Notes: generated by a model not told the origin, from the letters alone. A stretch of DNA of 64,000 bases from Burkholderiaceae bacterium (GCA_021166725.1 JAJPES010000057.1:87325-151324), one strand, 5' to 3'. Counted from the stretch's first letter, positions 25,929-35,592 are shown. Numbers and translations are program-made.

Positions 25929-27686
25929 TTGAGCGGAACGTTTCCTGCGCGCGAATCCGTCGTGACGAACAGCGAGCGCGTCGCGTCCACCGGCGAGCGG
26001 GCCGCGCCCCAGCGCGAGCGCATCGGCGGGCACATCGTCGCCGACGCGTTGATCGGCCAGGGCGTCGACACCGTGTTCGGCGTTCCCGGCGAAAGCTACC
26101 TCGCCGTGCTCGACGGCCTGCATCGGCATCGCGATCGCCTGCGCTTCGTCGTCTGCCGGCAGGAAGGCGGCGCGGCGTACATGGCCGATGCATACGCAAA
26201 ACTCACGGGGCGAACCGGAGTGCTAATGGTCACGCGCGGCCCCGGAGCGACCAACGCCTCGGTCGGCGTGCACGCAGCGTTCCAGGACTCGGTGCCGATG
26301 GTCGTTCTGGTCGGGCAGGTGGGCACCGATTTCTTCGATCGGGAAGCCTTCCAGGAGATCGACTACCGCCGCACGTTCGGCCCGATGACGAAATGGGTCG
26401 CGCAGGTCGAGCGGGTCGAACGCATCCCGGAGTACATCGCGCGCGCATTCCAGATCGCGACGAGCGGACGCATGGGACCAGTCGTGCTCGCGCTGCCCGA
26501 AGACCTGCTGGCGGCGCGCGCGAGCGTGACGGACGCCGCACCGCATTCGCCATTGCGCGCCAGCCCCGGCGCTGCGCAGATCGAGAGACTGCACGCGATG
26601 CTCGCCGGCGCCGTGCGCCCGCTGGTGCTGCTCGGCGGCAGCGGCTGGACACGCTGGGCCTGCGACGACCTGCGCGTCTTCGCGGAAAGGAATCGGCTGC
26701 CGGTCGCGTGCGCGTTCCGCTATCAGGACCTCTACGACAACCGCCTGCCGAACTACGTCGGCGACGTCGGCATCGGTGTGAATCCGAGACTCGCTGCCCG
26801 TGTTCGCGATGCCGACCTGTTGCTCGCGATCGGGCCGCGCCTGGGCGAGATGACGACCTCGGGCTACGCGCTGATCGAAGCCCCCATCCCGCGGCAGCGT
26901 CTGGTGCACGTCCACGCGGGCGTCGACGAACTCGGCCGCGTCTATCAGGCGGAGTTGATGATCGCCAGCGGCATGCCGGAGATCGCGGCGGCGCTGCGCG
27001 ACATCGCAGTGGATCCCCAGGCCTGGGCAGGATCGGTGGAACAAGCGCGCGCGCAATACGAAGCGTGGCAACAGGAGCCGCCGATCTACGCGAGGGCCAG
27101 GCAGGCGACGGCGCTGAACCTCTGGCAGGTCGTGCAGACGCTGCGCCGCCTGCTGCCGCCGGACGCGATTCTCACCAACGGCGCCGGCAACTTCGCCACC
27201 TGGGCCAACCGCTTCTGGCCCTACGCCGGACTGCGCACGATGCTATCGACCACCGCCGGCTCGATGGGTTACGGCGTGCCGGCCGCAGTAGCCGCAGCGA
27301 TCGCCGAACCGAATCGCACCGTCGTCTGCTTCGCCGGCGACGGCGACTTCCTGATGACCGGACAGGAACTCGCCACCGCCGCGCAATACGAGGCAGGGCT
27401 TGTCGTCATCGTCTTCGACAACGGCATGTACGGCACGATCCGGATGCACCAGGAACGCGAGTTCCCGGGCCGCGTCTTCGGCACCGCGCTGGCGAACCCC
27501 GATTTCGCGAAACTCGGCGAAGCCTACGGCGGCTTCGGCGCACGCGTGCGCACCACCGACGAGTTCGAACCCGCGATGCGCGCTGCGCTCGCGCACGCGC
27601 GCAATCAGCACCGGCCGGCGATCGTCGCACTCGAGGTAGATCCGCAGGCGATCACGCCGAACGCGACGCTGGACGAGATACGTTGA
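25929..27686 (+). CDS. Thiamine-diphosphate-dependent enzyme, acetolactate synthase large-subunit-like
   Basis: A 585-residue ThDP enzyme with the three domains of the family: N-terminal PYR domain (GVDTVFGVPGESYLAVLDGL, catalytic Glu in VVCRQEGGAAYMADAYA, MVTRGPGATNASVGVH), central domain (RPLVLLGGSGWTRWA), C-terminal PP domain with the ThDP/Mg motif CFAGDGDFLMTGQELATA then DNGMYGTIRMHQ. A TTG at 25929 with GGAGGA upstream is the likely start; GTG codons further in are possible. No ilvN-type regulatory subunit is adjacent and the gene stands alone, divergent from ribD, so a role other than branched-chain synthesis (a decarboxylase or carboligase) is quite possible. Confidence 0.85.
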   Translation: MSGTFPARESVVTNSERVASTGERAAPQRERIGGHIVADALIGQGVDTVFGVPGESYLAVLDGLHRHRDRLRFVVCRQEGGAAYMADAYAKLTGRTGVLMVTRGPGATNASVGVHAAFQDSVPMVVLVGQVGTDFFDREAFQEIDYRRTFGPMTKWVAQVERVERIPEYIARAFQIATSGRMGPVVLALPEDLLAARASVTDAAPHSPLRASPGAAQIERLHAMLAGAVRPLVLLGGSGWTRWACDDLRVFAERNRLPVACAFRYQDLYDNRLPNYVGDVGIGVNPRLAARVRDADLLLAIGPRLGEMTTSGYALIEAPIPRQRLVHVHAGVDELGRVYQAELMIASGMPEIAAALRDIAVDPQAWAGSVEQARAQYEAWQQEPPIYARARQATALNLWQVVQTLRRLLPPDAILTNGAGNFATWANRFWPYAGLRTMLSTTAGSMGYGVPAAVAAAIAEPNRTVVCFAGDGDFLMTGQELATAAQYEAGLVVIVFDNGMYGTIRMHQEREFPGRVFGTALANPDFAKLGEAYGGFGARVRTTDEFEPAMRAALAHARNQHRPAIVALEVDPQAITPNATLDEIR

Positions 27687-27712
27687 AGGAAAAACGGGAA
27701 AAACGGGGGAAA

Positions 27713-27766
27713 AAACGGGGTCAGACCACGGTTTAGCGGAAGCGAAACCGTGGTCTGACCCCGTTT
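27713..27766. terminator. Bidirectional terminator / REP-like palindrome between convergent genes
   Basis: A perfect 22-bp inverted repeat (27713-27734 and 27745-27766, arms beginning AAACGGGGTCAGACCACGG) around a ten-base loop, with A-rich and T-rich tracts on both sides. It sits between the convergent ends of the ThDP gene and glyA. The GGGGTCAGACCACGG core resembles interspersed palindromes that recur in betaproteobacterial genomes; the duplicated CGGGAAAAACGGGG-type flanks also look repetitive. Confidence 0.87.
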
Positions 27767-27790
27767 TTCCCGTTTTCCCCCGTTGTTCCC

Positions 27791-29035
27791 CTACCCGTAG
27801 ACCGGAAACTCCGCCGTCATCTGCTCGACCTTCTCCCTCACCATCGCGATCCGCGCCACATCCTCCGGCGCATCGAGCACGTCGGCAATCAGATGTCCCA
27901 CCTGTTCCGCCTGCTCGACACCGAAGCCGCGCGTGGTCATCGCCGGCGTACCCAGCCGGATGCCGCTCGTCACCATCGGCTTTTCCGGGTCGTTCGGGAT
28001 CGCGTTCTTGTTGCAGGTGATGTGGGCGTCGCCCAGCACGCGCTCGGCTTCCTTGCCTGTGATGCGCTTGGCGCGCAGATCCACCAGCATCAGGTGCGAC
28101 TCGGTGCGCCCCGACACGATGCGCAAGCCGCGCTCGATCAGCGTCTGCGCGAGAACCTGCGCGTTGGCCGCGACCTGCTTCGCGTAGTCGCGGAACGACG
28201 GCTGGCCCGCCTCGTGGAAGGCCACCGCCTTGGCGGCAATGACGTGCATCAGCGGGCCGCCCTGCAGCCCGGGGAAGATCGCCGAGTTGATCGCCTTCTC
28301 ATGGGCCGGAGGCATCAGGATGAATCCGCCGCGCGGGCCGCGCAGACTCTTGTGCGTGGTGGACGTGACGATGTCGGCATGACCGACCGGGTTCGGATAG
28401 ATGCCGCCGGCGATCAGCCCCGAGTAGTGCGCCATGTCGGCCATCAGCAGCGCGCCGACGTCGCGCGCGACCTTCGCGAAGCGCGCCCAGTCGATGCGCA
28501 GGCTGTAGGCCGAAGCGCCGGCGATGATCAGCTTCGGCTTGTGCTCGTGCGCCTTGCGCTCCATGGCTTCGTAGTCGATCGCCTCGGCCTCGTCCAGCCC
28601 GTAGGAGACGACGCGGAACCACTTGCCCGACATGTTCAGCGACATGCCGTGCGTGAGGTGCCCGCCCTCGGCCAGGTTCATCCCCATGATCGTGTCGCCG
28701 GGCTGCAGAAATGCCAAAAGCACCGCTTCGTTGGCCTGTGCGCCCGAATGCGCCTGCACATTCGCGCAGTCGGCGCCGAACAGCGCCTTCACCCGGTCGA
28801 TCGCCAGCTGCTCGGCGACGTCGACGTGCTCGCAACCGCCGTAGTAGCGCTTGCCCGGGTAGCCCTCGGCGTACTTGTTCGTCAGCTGGCTGCCCTGCGC
28901 CGCCATCACCGCGGGGCTTGCGTAATTCTCCGAGGCGATGAGTTCGATGTGCGCTTCCTGGCGGCGGTTCTCGAGCCGGATGGCATTCCAGAGTTCCGGA
29001 TCCACCTGGGAAAGGGCGATGCTGCGATCGAACAT
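27791..29035 (-). CDS. glyA: Serine hydroxymethyltransferase
   Basis: PLP enzyme converting serine and tetrahydrofolate to glycine and methylene-THF (414 residues, standard). Motifs: [62 protein letters not shown] and the PLP-Lys segment [17 protein letters not shown] at 29035 has GAGGT nine bases upstream. The downstream nrdR usual in this group is absent; a terminator follows instead. Confidence 0.98.
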   Translation of the reverse strand: MFDRSIALSQVDPELWNAIRLENRRQEAHIELIASENYASPAVMAAQGSQLTNKYAEGYPGKRYYGGCEHVDVAEQLAIDRVKALFGADCANVQAHSGAQANEAVLLAFLQPGDTIMGMNLAEGGHLTHGMSLNMSGKWFRVVSYGLDEAEAIDYEAMERKAHEHKPKLIIAGASAYSLRIDWARFAKVARDVGALLMADMAHYSGLIAGGIYPNPVGHADIVTSTTHKSLRGPRGGFILMPPAHEKAINSAIFPGLQGGPLMHVIAAKAVAFHEAGQPSFRDYAKQVAANAQVLAQTLIERGLRIVSGRTESHLMLVDLRAKRITGKEAERVLGDAHITCNKNAIPNDPEKPMVTSGIRLGTPAMTTRGFGVEQAEQVGHLIADVLDAPEDVARIAMVREKVEQMTAEFPVYG

Positions 29036-29336
29036 GGCAGTACCTCGAGGGAAAGGCGCGACGGGCGACGACGGAAGGTGCCGAGCGGAAGCGGGAGATG
29101 CGTGGCCGGCTGCGCTCGCTGGCCGGCGTCACGAATTCTAAAGGATCGTTCGCGAGGGACCGCCGGCCCGACCCATGCTGCATGACGCAGCGTTATCGCT
29201 TGCGCAAACCGTTTCGCGAACGCAGATACCGCATTTCGCAGCGCGCGAGCGCGAGCGCGGCAACCGAAGCGCAACAAGCGAGGCAACCCGAAGCGCGACA
29301 ACACGCGCAGGCCGCCATTGCCCCCGCGCGGCGCGT
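29036..29336. other. glyA upstream region
   Basis: No gene is seen. On the minus strand TAGAAT (29135-29140) could be a -10 box for glyA about 100 bases upstream of its ATG, but no matching -35 was found. No glycine riboswitch pattern was recognised. The part near 29280 is low-complexity, CGCG-rich. Confidence 0.4.
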
Positions 29337-29987
29337 CTACGGGTGTCCGCGTGCCTGCGCCGCGTCGTCGAGCGCCTCGGCAAGATGCTCCGCATCGGAC
29401 CAAGACAGCAGCTCGAACGATCCGCTCTCCCAGGAGATCCGGTTCACGCTCGCGTTGAGCAACTCGTGCGTACGCGGCGCTTCGATCGCCAGGCCCGTCG
29501 CAACGCGAAACGCGCAATCGAGCACGCCGCCGTGCGTGACGACCACTACCGTCTCGCCCTCGTGCCGGCGCGCGAGGTCTCGCAGCGCCGCCTCGACGCG
29601 CTCGTGCAGCAACAGCAGCGTTTCGCCCCCGCCGGGAAGCGCGAAGGACGGCTCGCGCGCTCGCCAGCGCCCATATCCTTCGGGATCGATGCGTTCGATC
29701 TCCTCGTAGGTGCGCCCTTCGTAGCCGCCGTAGTGGCGTTCGCGCAGGCGCGGCTCGACGCGCAGGTCGAGGCCGTGCGGCTCGGCGATCGCCTCGGCCG
29801 TCTGGCGTGCGCGCAGCAGGTCGCTCGTGTAGATGGCAGCAAGCGGCCACGAGGCCAGCCGCCGGCCGGTCTTGCGAGCCTGCTCGAAGCCCTGCTCGTC
29901 GAGCGGCGTGTCGAGCTGGCCCTGGAAGCGCCGTTCGCGATTCCAGGCAGTGATGCCGTGCCGGACGAGGACGAGTTCGGTCTTCAG
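29337..29987 (-). CDS. Histidine phosphatase family protein (phosphoglycerate mutase-like)
   Basis: A 216-residue branch-1 histidine phosphatase: KTELVLVRHGITAWNRERRF with the phospho-His in RHG, SDLLRARQTAEAIA, the catalytic ERHYGGYEGRTYEEI and VVVVTHGGVLDC with the second His. Likely a small-molecule phosphatase (relatives include CobC, GpmB and sugar phosphatases); the substrate is unknown. No ATG, GTG or TTG lies near the conserved N-terminus. A CTG at 29987 stands where relatives have ATG (M-KTELVLVRHG), with GAGG five bases upstream, and overlaps the stop of the upstream YbhB gene as CTGA. I take this CTG as the start. Confidence 0.85.
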   Translation of the reverse strand: MKTELVLVRHGITAWNRERRFQGQLDTPLDEQGFEQARKTGRRLASWPLAAIYTSDLLRARQTAEAIAEPHGLDLRVEPRLRERHYGGYEGRTYEEIERIDPEGYGRWRAREPSFALPGGGETLLLLHERVEAALRDLARRHEGETVVVVTHGGVLDCAFRVATGLAIEAPRTHELLNASVNRISWESGSFELLSWSDAEHLAEALDDAAQARGHP

Positions 29988-30610
29988 GCCAGCCTCGGGT
30001 TCAGCGTGAAGGTGCCGGTGATCGACGCATGGCCGAGCCGGTGATGCGCGATGACCTTCAGCGCGTCGGGTCCGCCGAAGCGCCCCATCAGCGGCAGCCG
30101 TTCGACGTCGAGCGCGTACACGGTGAACGTATAGCGGTGGACGATCGAATCGTTCCACGGCGGACACGGACCGTCGTAGCCGTAGTAGTCGCCGCTCATG
30201 TCGTGGTCGTTCGCGAACCAGCCGGTGTAGTCGTTGATGCCCTGGCGCGCCCCGTGCTTCGCGGTGGGGCCCGGCTTGCCGCGCGGAGTGACCTTGTCGG
30301 AGAACTCGCCGGCGGAGATTGCGTGCAGTCCGATAGGCAGGTCGATCAGCGTCCAGTGGTAGAAGTGCACGCGCGGCAATGTCGCCGGGATCTCGCGCCC
30401 CTCCTGGTTCACGTCGTCGGGCTTGCTCGGCACGTCGACGTCGTGGCAGACGATCGCGAAGGAACGCGTGCCCACCGGCGCATCCGACCAAGACAGCTGC
30501 GGATTGCGGTTCGACGACAGCGCGACGTGCGACTTCGGGTCGATCTTGCAGAAGGCATATTCGACGGGAATCGGCTGGCCGTCGGCGAAGGATTCGCTGG
30601 AAAGTCTCAT
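29984..30610 (-). CDS. YbhB/YbcL family Raf kinase inhibitor-like protein
   Basis: A 208-residue protein of the PEBP-like family. Visible family motifs: NRNPQLSWSDAPVGTRSFAI, VCHDVDVPS, FYHWTLIDLP, NDYTGWFANDHDMSGDYYGY then DGPCPPWNDSIVHRYTFTVYA. The function in bacteria is unknown; members are cytoplasmic or periplasmic and no signal peptide is visible here. ATG at 30610 with GGGAGG nine bases upstream. The stop overlaps the histidine phosphatase start. Confidence 0.92.
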   Translation of the reverse strand: MRLSSESFADGQPIPVEYAFCKIDPKSHVALSSNRNPQLSWSDAPVGTRSFAIVCHDVDVPSKPDDVNQEGREIPATLPRVHFYHWTLIDLPIGLHAISAGEFSDKVTPRGKPGPTAKHGARQGINDYTGWFANDHDMSGDYYGYDGPCPPWNDSIVHRYTFTVYALDVERLPLMGRFGGPDALKVIAHHRLGHASITGTFTLNPRLA

Positions 30611-30671
30611 TCGGTAGAACCTCCCTGCTTCGAGTGTCGCATGCCAGCGTAGGTTGCCCGCTCGCAGCCAG

Positions 30672-31154
30672 TCAAGCGAGCGTGGAGTTTGTCGTTCGGC
30701 CATCGCTCGATCGCGGCCGGGAGCGCAGCCACAACGTGACCGGCCCGTCGTTGACGAGCGAGACCTGCATGTCGGCACCGAAGCGTCCCGCCTGGACGCG
30801 ACGATGCGTTCGGCGCGCGAGCGCGACGAAGCGCTCGAACAGCCGCTCGCCTTCGTCGGGCGGGGCAGCCGCCGAGAAACCGGGACGATTGCCGCTCGAC
30901 GTCTCGGCGGCGAGCGTGAACTGCGGCACGACGAGCAGCTCGCCGTCGACGTCGCTCAGGCTGCGGTTCATCCGACCGGCTTCGTCGGGAAAGCAGCGCA
31001 AGCGCAGCACCCGGCCGAGCAGGCGCTCGCAGTCGGCCGCCTCGTCGCCACGCTCGGCACAATAGAAGACGAGCAGCCCGCGGCCGATCGCTGCCAGCCG
31101 CTCGCCGGCGACTTCGACCTGCGCTTGCGAGACGCGCTGCAGCAGCGCGAGCAC
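30672..31154 (-). CDS. dtd: D-aminoacyl-tRNA deacylase
   Basis: Proofreading enzyme that removes D-amino acids from tRNA (160 residues). Reads VLALLQRVSQAQVEVAGERL, GLLVFYCAERGDEAADCERL, FPDEAGRMNRSLSDVDGELL, VVPQFTLAAETSSGNRPGFS and the cross-subunit gate VSLVNDGPVTLWL (GP motif). The usual SQFTL reads PQFTL here, a small oddity at the active site. Start is the GTG at 31154, one base past the tyrS stop; no ATG fits. Confidence 0.93.
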   Translation of the reverse strand: MLALLQRVSQAQVEVAGERLAAIGRGLLVFYCAERGDEAADCERLLGRVLRLRCFPDEAGRMNRSLSDVDGELLVVPQFTLAAETSSGNRPGFSAAAPPDEGERLFERFVALARRTHRRVQAGRFGADMQVSLVNDGPVTLWLRSRPRSSDGRTTNSTLA

Positions 31155-31155
31155 T

Positions 31156-32451
31156 TCAGCCGACCGCGGCTTCGCCGGGCTCGATGCGAACGCGTGCGAA
31201 GCGCCGCTTGCCGATCTGCACGACGTAGGTGCCGGGAAAGAGCTCGAGCGCCCGGTCGGAAACGCGTTCACCGTCGATGCGCACGCCGCCCTGCTCGATG
31301 CTGCGGTTCGCCTCGCTGCTCGACGGCACGAGTCCCGCACGCTTGAGCAGCTGCGTGAGCGCGACCGGCGCGCCGTGCAGCACGACCTCGGGCATGTCGG
31401 CCGGCGCCGCGCCGAGCCGGAATCGCGCGTCGAAGCCCGCCGTCGCACGTTCGGCGTCCGCACGCGAATGGAAACGTTCGACGATCTCCTGCGCGAGCAG
31501 CACCTTGACGTCGCGCGGATTGCGCCCCTGTGCGCACTCGTCGCGCAGCGCCTGCACCTCGCGCAGCGGGCGGAAAGACAGCAGTTCGAACCAGCGCCAC
31601 ATCAGCGTGTCGGAGATCGACATCAGCTTGCCGAACATCTCGTCGGGCCGCTCGGTGATGCCGACGTAGTTGTTCTTCGACTTCGACATCTTGTCGACGC
31701 CGTCGAGGCCTTCGAGCAGCGGCATCGTCAGGATGCACTGCGGCTCCTGGCCGTATTCGCGCTGCAATTCGCGCCCCACCAGCAGGTTGAACTTCTGGTC
31801 GGTGCCGCCGAGCTCGAGGTCGGCGCGCAGCGCCACCGAGTCGTAGCCCTGCATCAGCGGGTACAGCAACTCGTGGATCGAGATCGGCAGGCCCTCGCGA
31901 TAGCGCTTCGCGAAATCGTCGCGCTCGAGCATCCGGGCGAGCGTGTGGCGAGCGGCGAGTTCGATCATGCCGCGCGCGCCCAGCGCGTCGGACCACTCCG
32001 AGTTGTAGCGGATCTCGGTGCGGCTCGCGTCGAGGACGAGGCTCGCCTGGTCGAAATAGGTGCGCGCGTTCTGCTCGATCTGTTCGCGCGTGAGCGGCGG
32101 TCGAGTGACATTTCGCCCCGACGGGTCGCCGATCATCGCCGTGAAGTCGCCGATCAGGAAGATCACGGTATGGCCGAGATCCTGCAACTGGCGAAGCTTG
32201 TTCAGGACGACGGTGTGCCCGAGGTGCAGATCCGGTGCGGTGGGATCTAGCCCGAGCTTGATGCGCAGCGGCTTTCCGCTCGCCTCGCTGCGAGCCAGCT
32301 TGGCCAGCCACTCGCTCTCGACCAGCAGTTCCTCGGTGCCGCGCAGCGTGACCGCCAGCGCCTCTCGAACGGCGCCGCTGACCGTCGGCGCAGCGTCCCG
32401 GATCGGCCCCGACTGCTTTTCGTTCCGGAAACCGGGGCCGTTCGTCGTCAT
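31156..32451 (-). CDS. tyrS: Tyrosyl-tRNA synthetase
   Basis: Class I aminoacyl-tRNA synthetase (431 residues). HIGH motif HLGHT at 76-80, tyrosine-site stretch [20 protein letters not shown] then GTDQKFN, and KMSKS at 254-258. A C-terminal S4 RNA-binding domain ([20 protein letters not shown]) closes it, making this the TyrZ-like long form typical of many proteobacteria. ATG at 32451. The N-terminal 30 residues before the fold are not conserved. Divergent from the M23 peptidase gene. Confidence 0.97.
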   Translation of the reverse strand: MTTNGPGFRNEKQSGPIRDAAPTVSGAVREALAVTLRGTEELLVESEWLAKLARSEASGKPLRIKLGLDPTAPDLHLGHTVVLNKLRQLQDLGHTVIFLIGDFTAMIGDPSGRNVTRPPLTREQIEQNARTYFDQASLVLDASRTEIRYNSEWSDALGARGMIELAARHTLARMLERDDFAKRYREGLPISIHELLYPLMQGYDSVALRADLELGGTDQKFNLLVGRELQREYGQEPQCILTMPLLEGLDGVDKMSKSKNNYVGITERPDEMFGKLMSISDTLMWRWFELLSFRPLREVQALRDECAQGRNPRDVKVLLAQEIVERFHSRADAERATAGFDARFRLGAAPADMPEVVLHGAPVALTQLLKRAGLVPSSSEANRSIEQGGVRIDGERVSDRALELFPGTYVVQIGKRRFARVRIEPGEAAVG

Positions 32452-32627
32452 CGGGTAGGTGATATCCACTAGAGATCCGGTAGAATCCGCGCGACTTCTG
32501 CCGGACCCGAACCTCGCCGAAGCGGCGCGCGCCGGGGCTGTCGTCGGGGGTGAAGGGCCAGATTCTAGCCGAGGGGCGGAAGCGCCCGCGACCATGTAAC
32601 TCCAGACCGGACCAGCCGATCAGCCCG

Positions 32628-33947
32628 ATGAGCCACCCATTCCGCTCCCGATTCTCCAAGGTAGCGACGGCCGTCGCCGTGACGACGGCCCTGGCAGCGG
32701 TCACGGCGCTGGCCACGGCGCCGCTGCGGCATCCCGACGAAAGCGCGCCTTCCCTGAAGACGGTGATCGACACGCTTTCCGTCGCCGCGCCCGCCCTGCA
32801 GGGCGAATCCGACGAAACCTTCGTGCGCAGCGAGCGCATCCGGCGCGGCGAGACGCTCGCCTCGCTGCTCGACCGGCTCGGCGCCACCGATCCCGAATTC
32901 CACAAGTACGTTGCGTCGAACCCGCTCGCGCGCAAGCTGCTGCAGCTTCCGTCCGGGCGCACGGTCAACGCGGATATCGACTCGGCCGGCCGCGTCCGGT
33001 CGCTGCAGTACCGCTTCGGCAGCCTCGACCCCAATTCCGCGCAGCCGGCGCGCCGGCTGACCGTCGAACGCCACGACGAAGGCTTTCACGTCACCGAGGA
33101 ACCGGTGCCGATCGAGCGCCAGGTGGCCATGGGCGTCGCCGAAATCCAGAGCACCCTGTTTGCGGCGATAGACGCGTCCGGCATCCCCGATGCGGTGGCC
33201 AGCCAGATCGCCGACATTCTCGAGGACAAGGTCGACTTCACGCGCGACCTGCGCCGCGGCGATCGGCTGCGCGTGCTTTACGAGATGATCCGCGAGTCCG
33301 ACAGCCTCGATCCGCCGGTTGTCGGCCGCGTGCTCGCACTCGAGTTCGACAACGACCGCGTACGCCACGAAGCGGTCTGGTTCGACCGCGGCGGCGGCCA
33401 GGGCGAATACTTCGCATTCGACGGCCGCAGCCTGAAGCGGTCGTTCCTGCGCCAGCCGGTGGAGTTCAGCCGCATTTCGTCGGGCTTCCAGGCGGCGCGC
33501 ATGCACCCGATCCTCAAGTACACGCGCGAGCACAAGGGCACCGACTTCGCGGCGCCGATCGGCACCAAGGTGCGCAGCTCGGGCGACGGCGTCATCGAGT
33601 TCATCGGCCAGCAGCGCGGCTACGGCAACGTCATCGTCGTCAAGCATCGCAACGACATCCGCACGCTGTACGCGCACCTGCACGGATTCGCCAACGACCT
33701 CTCCACTGGCACGCACGTCGCGCAGGGCGAGGTCATCGGCTACGTAGGCGCCACCGGCATCGCCACCGGGCCGCATCTTCACTACGAGTTCATCGTCGAT
33801 GGCGAGAACGTCGACCCGATGACGGTCGCCATGCCCGGGTCGGCGCCGCTCGACAAGAGCGAGATGAAGCGGTTCACCGCACAGGCCGACGCACTGCGCA
33901 TGCGTCTCGCGCAACTCGACGGCATGAGGCTCGCGCGCTTCGAGTAG
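32628..33947 (+). CDS. M23 family metallopeptidase (cell-wall endopeptidase, MepM-like)
   Basis: Exported peptidoglycan hydrolase of 439 residues. N-terminal signal/anchor helix (VATAVAVTTALAAVTALA); an opacity-associated/LysM-like region (RIRRGETLASLLDRLGA, RGDRLRVLYEMI); C-terminal M23 domain with zinc ligands in MHPILKYTREHKGTDFAAP and GIATGPHLHYEFI. Cleaves peptide cross-links during growth or division. ATG at 32628 is the one followed by a signal peptide; upstream ATGs read Arg/Pro-rich sequence. Next to anmK and tyrS, a grouping seen in many betaproteobacteria (tyrS-M23-anmK-erpA). Confidence 0.94.
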   Translation: MSHPFRSRFSKVATAVAVTTALAAVTALATAPLRHPDESAPSLKTVIDTLSVAAPALQGESDETFVRSERIRRGETLASLLDRLGATDPEFHKYVASNPLARKLLQLPSGRTVNADIDSAGRVRSLQYRFGSLDPNSAQPARRLTVERHDEGFHVTEEPVPIERQVAMGVAEIQSTLFAAIDASGIPDAVASQIADILEDKVDFTRDLRRGDRLRVLYEMIRESDSLDPPVVGRVLALEFDNDRVRHEAVWFDRGGGQGEYFAFDGRSLKRSFLRQPVEFSRISSGFQAARMHPILKYTREHKGTDFAAPIGTKVRSSGDGVIEFIGQQRGYGNVIVVKHRNDIRTLYAHLHGFANDLSTGTHVAQGEVIGYVGATGIATGPHLHYEFIVDGENVDPMTVAMPGSAPLDKSEMKRFTAQADALRMRLAQLDGMRLARFE

Positions 33948-33984
33948 CGGGCGCCGCGGTCCTTTCTTCTCGCTCGCGCTGCGG

Positions 33985-35184
33985 ATGCGTCGCTTCGTCG
34001 GGCTGATGTCGGGAACCAGCGTCGACGCCGTCGATGCGGCCCTGGTCGAGATCGACGAATTCGACTTCGGCATTCGCACCGGCGGTTTCGCAAGTCTCGC
34101 GCTCGATGACGCGTTGCGTGACGAGTTCCACGCGCTGCAGGCCAGCGGTCCCGACGAACTCGAACGCGCGATGCGAGCAGGCGTCGCCCTCGCCGATCGC
34201 TACGCCGATGCCGTCGAAGCGCTGCTCGCGCAAAGCGGCTTACGACCGGAGCAGATCAACGCGATCGGCGCGCATGGCCAGACCGTTCGCCATCGGCCGG
34301 AACAGGGCTATTCGATCCAGTTGCTGAACGCCGCACGGCTCGCCGAGCGTTGCGGCATTGCCGTCGTCCACGACCTGCGCGCGGCCGACATCGCCGCCGG
34401 CGGCCAGGGCGCGCCACTGGTCCCGGCCTTTCATGCGCAGGTGTTTCGCAGTCCGCTCGAACGACGCGCGATCGTGAACCTCGGCGGCATCGCCAATGTC
34501 ACCCTGCTGCCCGCCGACTGCGGATCGGAAGAGCCGGTGCGCGGCTTCGATACCGGCCCGGCGAACACGTTGCTCGACGCCTGGTGCCGGCGGCATACCG
34601 GGCGCGCGTTCGACGCGGATGGCGCGTGGGCGCGCAGCGCAGCGGTGCACGAAGCGTTGCTCGCGCGAATGCTGTCGGACCCGTACTTCTCGCGGCCGGC
34701 GCCGAAGAGCACCGGGCGCGACTTGTTCGATTCGAACTGGCTGCAGCGCGCGATCGATGCCGCGTGCGATCGCGGCGATCTGGGCAGAAGAGGGGACAGC
34801 GCTGGCGCCGGCAGCGACGTCCGCGTGGGAAGCGGCGGCAGCGACGAACCCGCTGCCGCCGACGTCCAGGCGACGCTAGTCGAACTGACGGCCGTCACCG
34901 TCGCCCGCGCGTGCGCCGACTACGGCGCACAGGCGGTCTATGCCTGCGGCGGCGGCACGCGCAATGCGTTCCTCATGGAGCGTCTCGCGCATCGGCTCGC
35001 ACCGACGCCGTTGGAAACGACTGCTGTGCTGCGCATCGATCCGCAAGCCGTGGAAGCCGCGGCCTTCGCCTGGCTCGCCGCGCAGCGCATCGACGCGAAG
35101 GCGGCCAACCTCACCTCGGTAACCGGCGCATGCGGGCCACGCGTACTGGGCGCGATCAGCGATCCGCGCGTGTCGCGCAGCTGA
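33985..35184 (+). CDS. anmK: Anhydro-N-acetylmuramic acid kinase
   Basis: Peptidoglycan-recycling kinase that opens and phosphorylates anhMurNAc to MurNAc-6-P (399 residues). MRRFVGLMSGTSVDAVDAAL is the nucleotide-binding start, followed by NAIGAHGQTVRHRPEQGYSI, DLRAADIAAGGQGAPLVPAFH, RAIVNLGGIANVTLLP and GFDTGPANTLLDAWCR. A segment rich in Gly/Ser/Asp (about residues 270-292) is an insertion relative to E. coli AnmK. It follows the M23 gene after 37 bases on the same strand. Confidence 0.97.
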   Translation: MRRFVGLMSGTSVDAVDAALVEIDEFDFGIRTGGFASLALDDALRDEFHALQASGPDELERAMRAGVALADRYADAVEALLAQSGLRPEQINAIGAHGQTVRHRPEQGYSIQLLNAARLAERCGIAVVHDLRAADIAAGGQGAPLVPAFHAQVFRSPLERRAIVNLGGIANVTLLPADCGSEEPVRGFDTGPANTLLDAWCRRHTGRAFDADGAWARSAAVHEALLARMLSDPYFSRPAPKSTGRDLFDSNWLQRAIDAACDRGDLGRRGDSAGAGSDVRVGSGGSDEPAAADVQATLVELTAVTVARACADYGAQAVYACGGGTRNAFLMERLAHRLAPTPLETTAVLRIDPQAVEAAAFAWLAAQRIDAKAANLTSVTGACGPRVLGAISDPRVSRS

Positions 35185-35244
35185 GAGAATCGCGCACCGA
35201 CGCGAAGCCGGCGGCTACCTCGCGCCGGATCAGCGCCGACCACT

Positions 35245-35592
35245 TCAGGAGAACGACGAACCGCAGCCGCAGGTGCTCGACGCGTTCGGATTCTTGATGA
35301 CGAACTGCGCGCCGTCGAGGTCGTCCTTGTAGTCGATCTCGGCGCCCATCAAGTACTGCAGGCTCATCGCGTCGACGAGCAGCGTGACGCCGCCCTTCTG
35401 TAGCACGGTGTCGTCCTCGGCCGTTTCCTCGTCGAAGGTGAAGCCGTACTGGAAACCCGAGCACCCACCGCCCTGCACGAACACGCGCAGCTTCAACTCG
35501 GGATTGCCTTCCTCGTCGATCAGCGACTTCACCTTGACCGCGGCTGCTTCCGTGAACAACAGCGGATCCATCGTCTCGGCGACAGCTTCCAT
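35245..35592 (-). CDS. erpA: Iron-sulfur cluster insertion protein ErpA
   Basis: A-type FeS carrier (115 residues). Three conserved Cys: [17 protein letters not shown] and the C-terminal [10 protein letters not shown]. Passes [4Fe-4S] clusters to client enzymes. ATG at 35592 has GGAGGT seven bases upstream; TACAAT (minus strand, 35615-35620) is a likely -10 box. Convergent with anmK. Confidence 0.96.
   Translation of the reverse strand: MEAVAETMDPLLFTEAAAVKVKSLIDEEGNPELKLRVFVQGGGCSGFQYGFTFDEETAEDDTVLQKGGVTLLVDAMSLQYLMGAEIDYKDDLDGAQFVIKNPNASSTCGCGSSFS

Noticed and set aside
29036..29336. Glycine riboswitch upstream of glyA
   Set aside because: No tandem-aptamer consensus recognised; only a lone -10-like TAGAAT.
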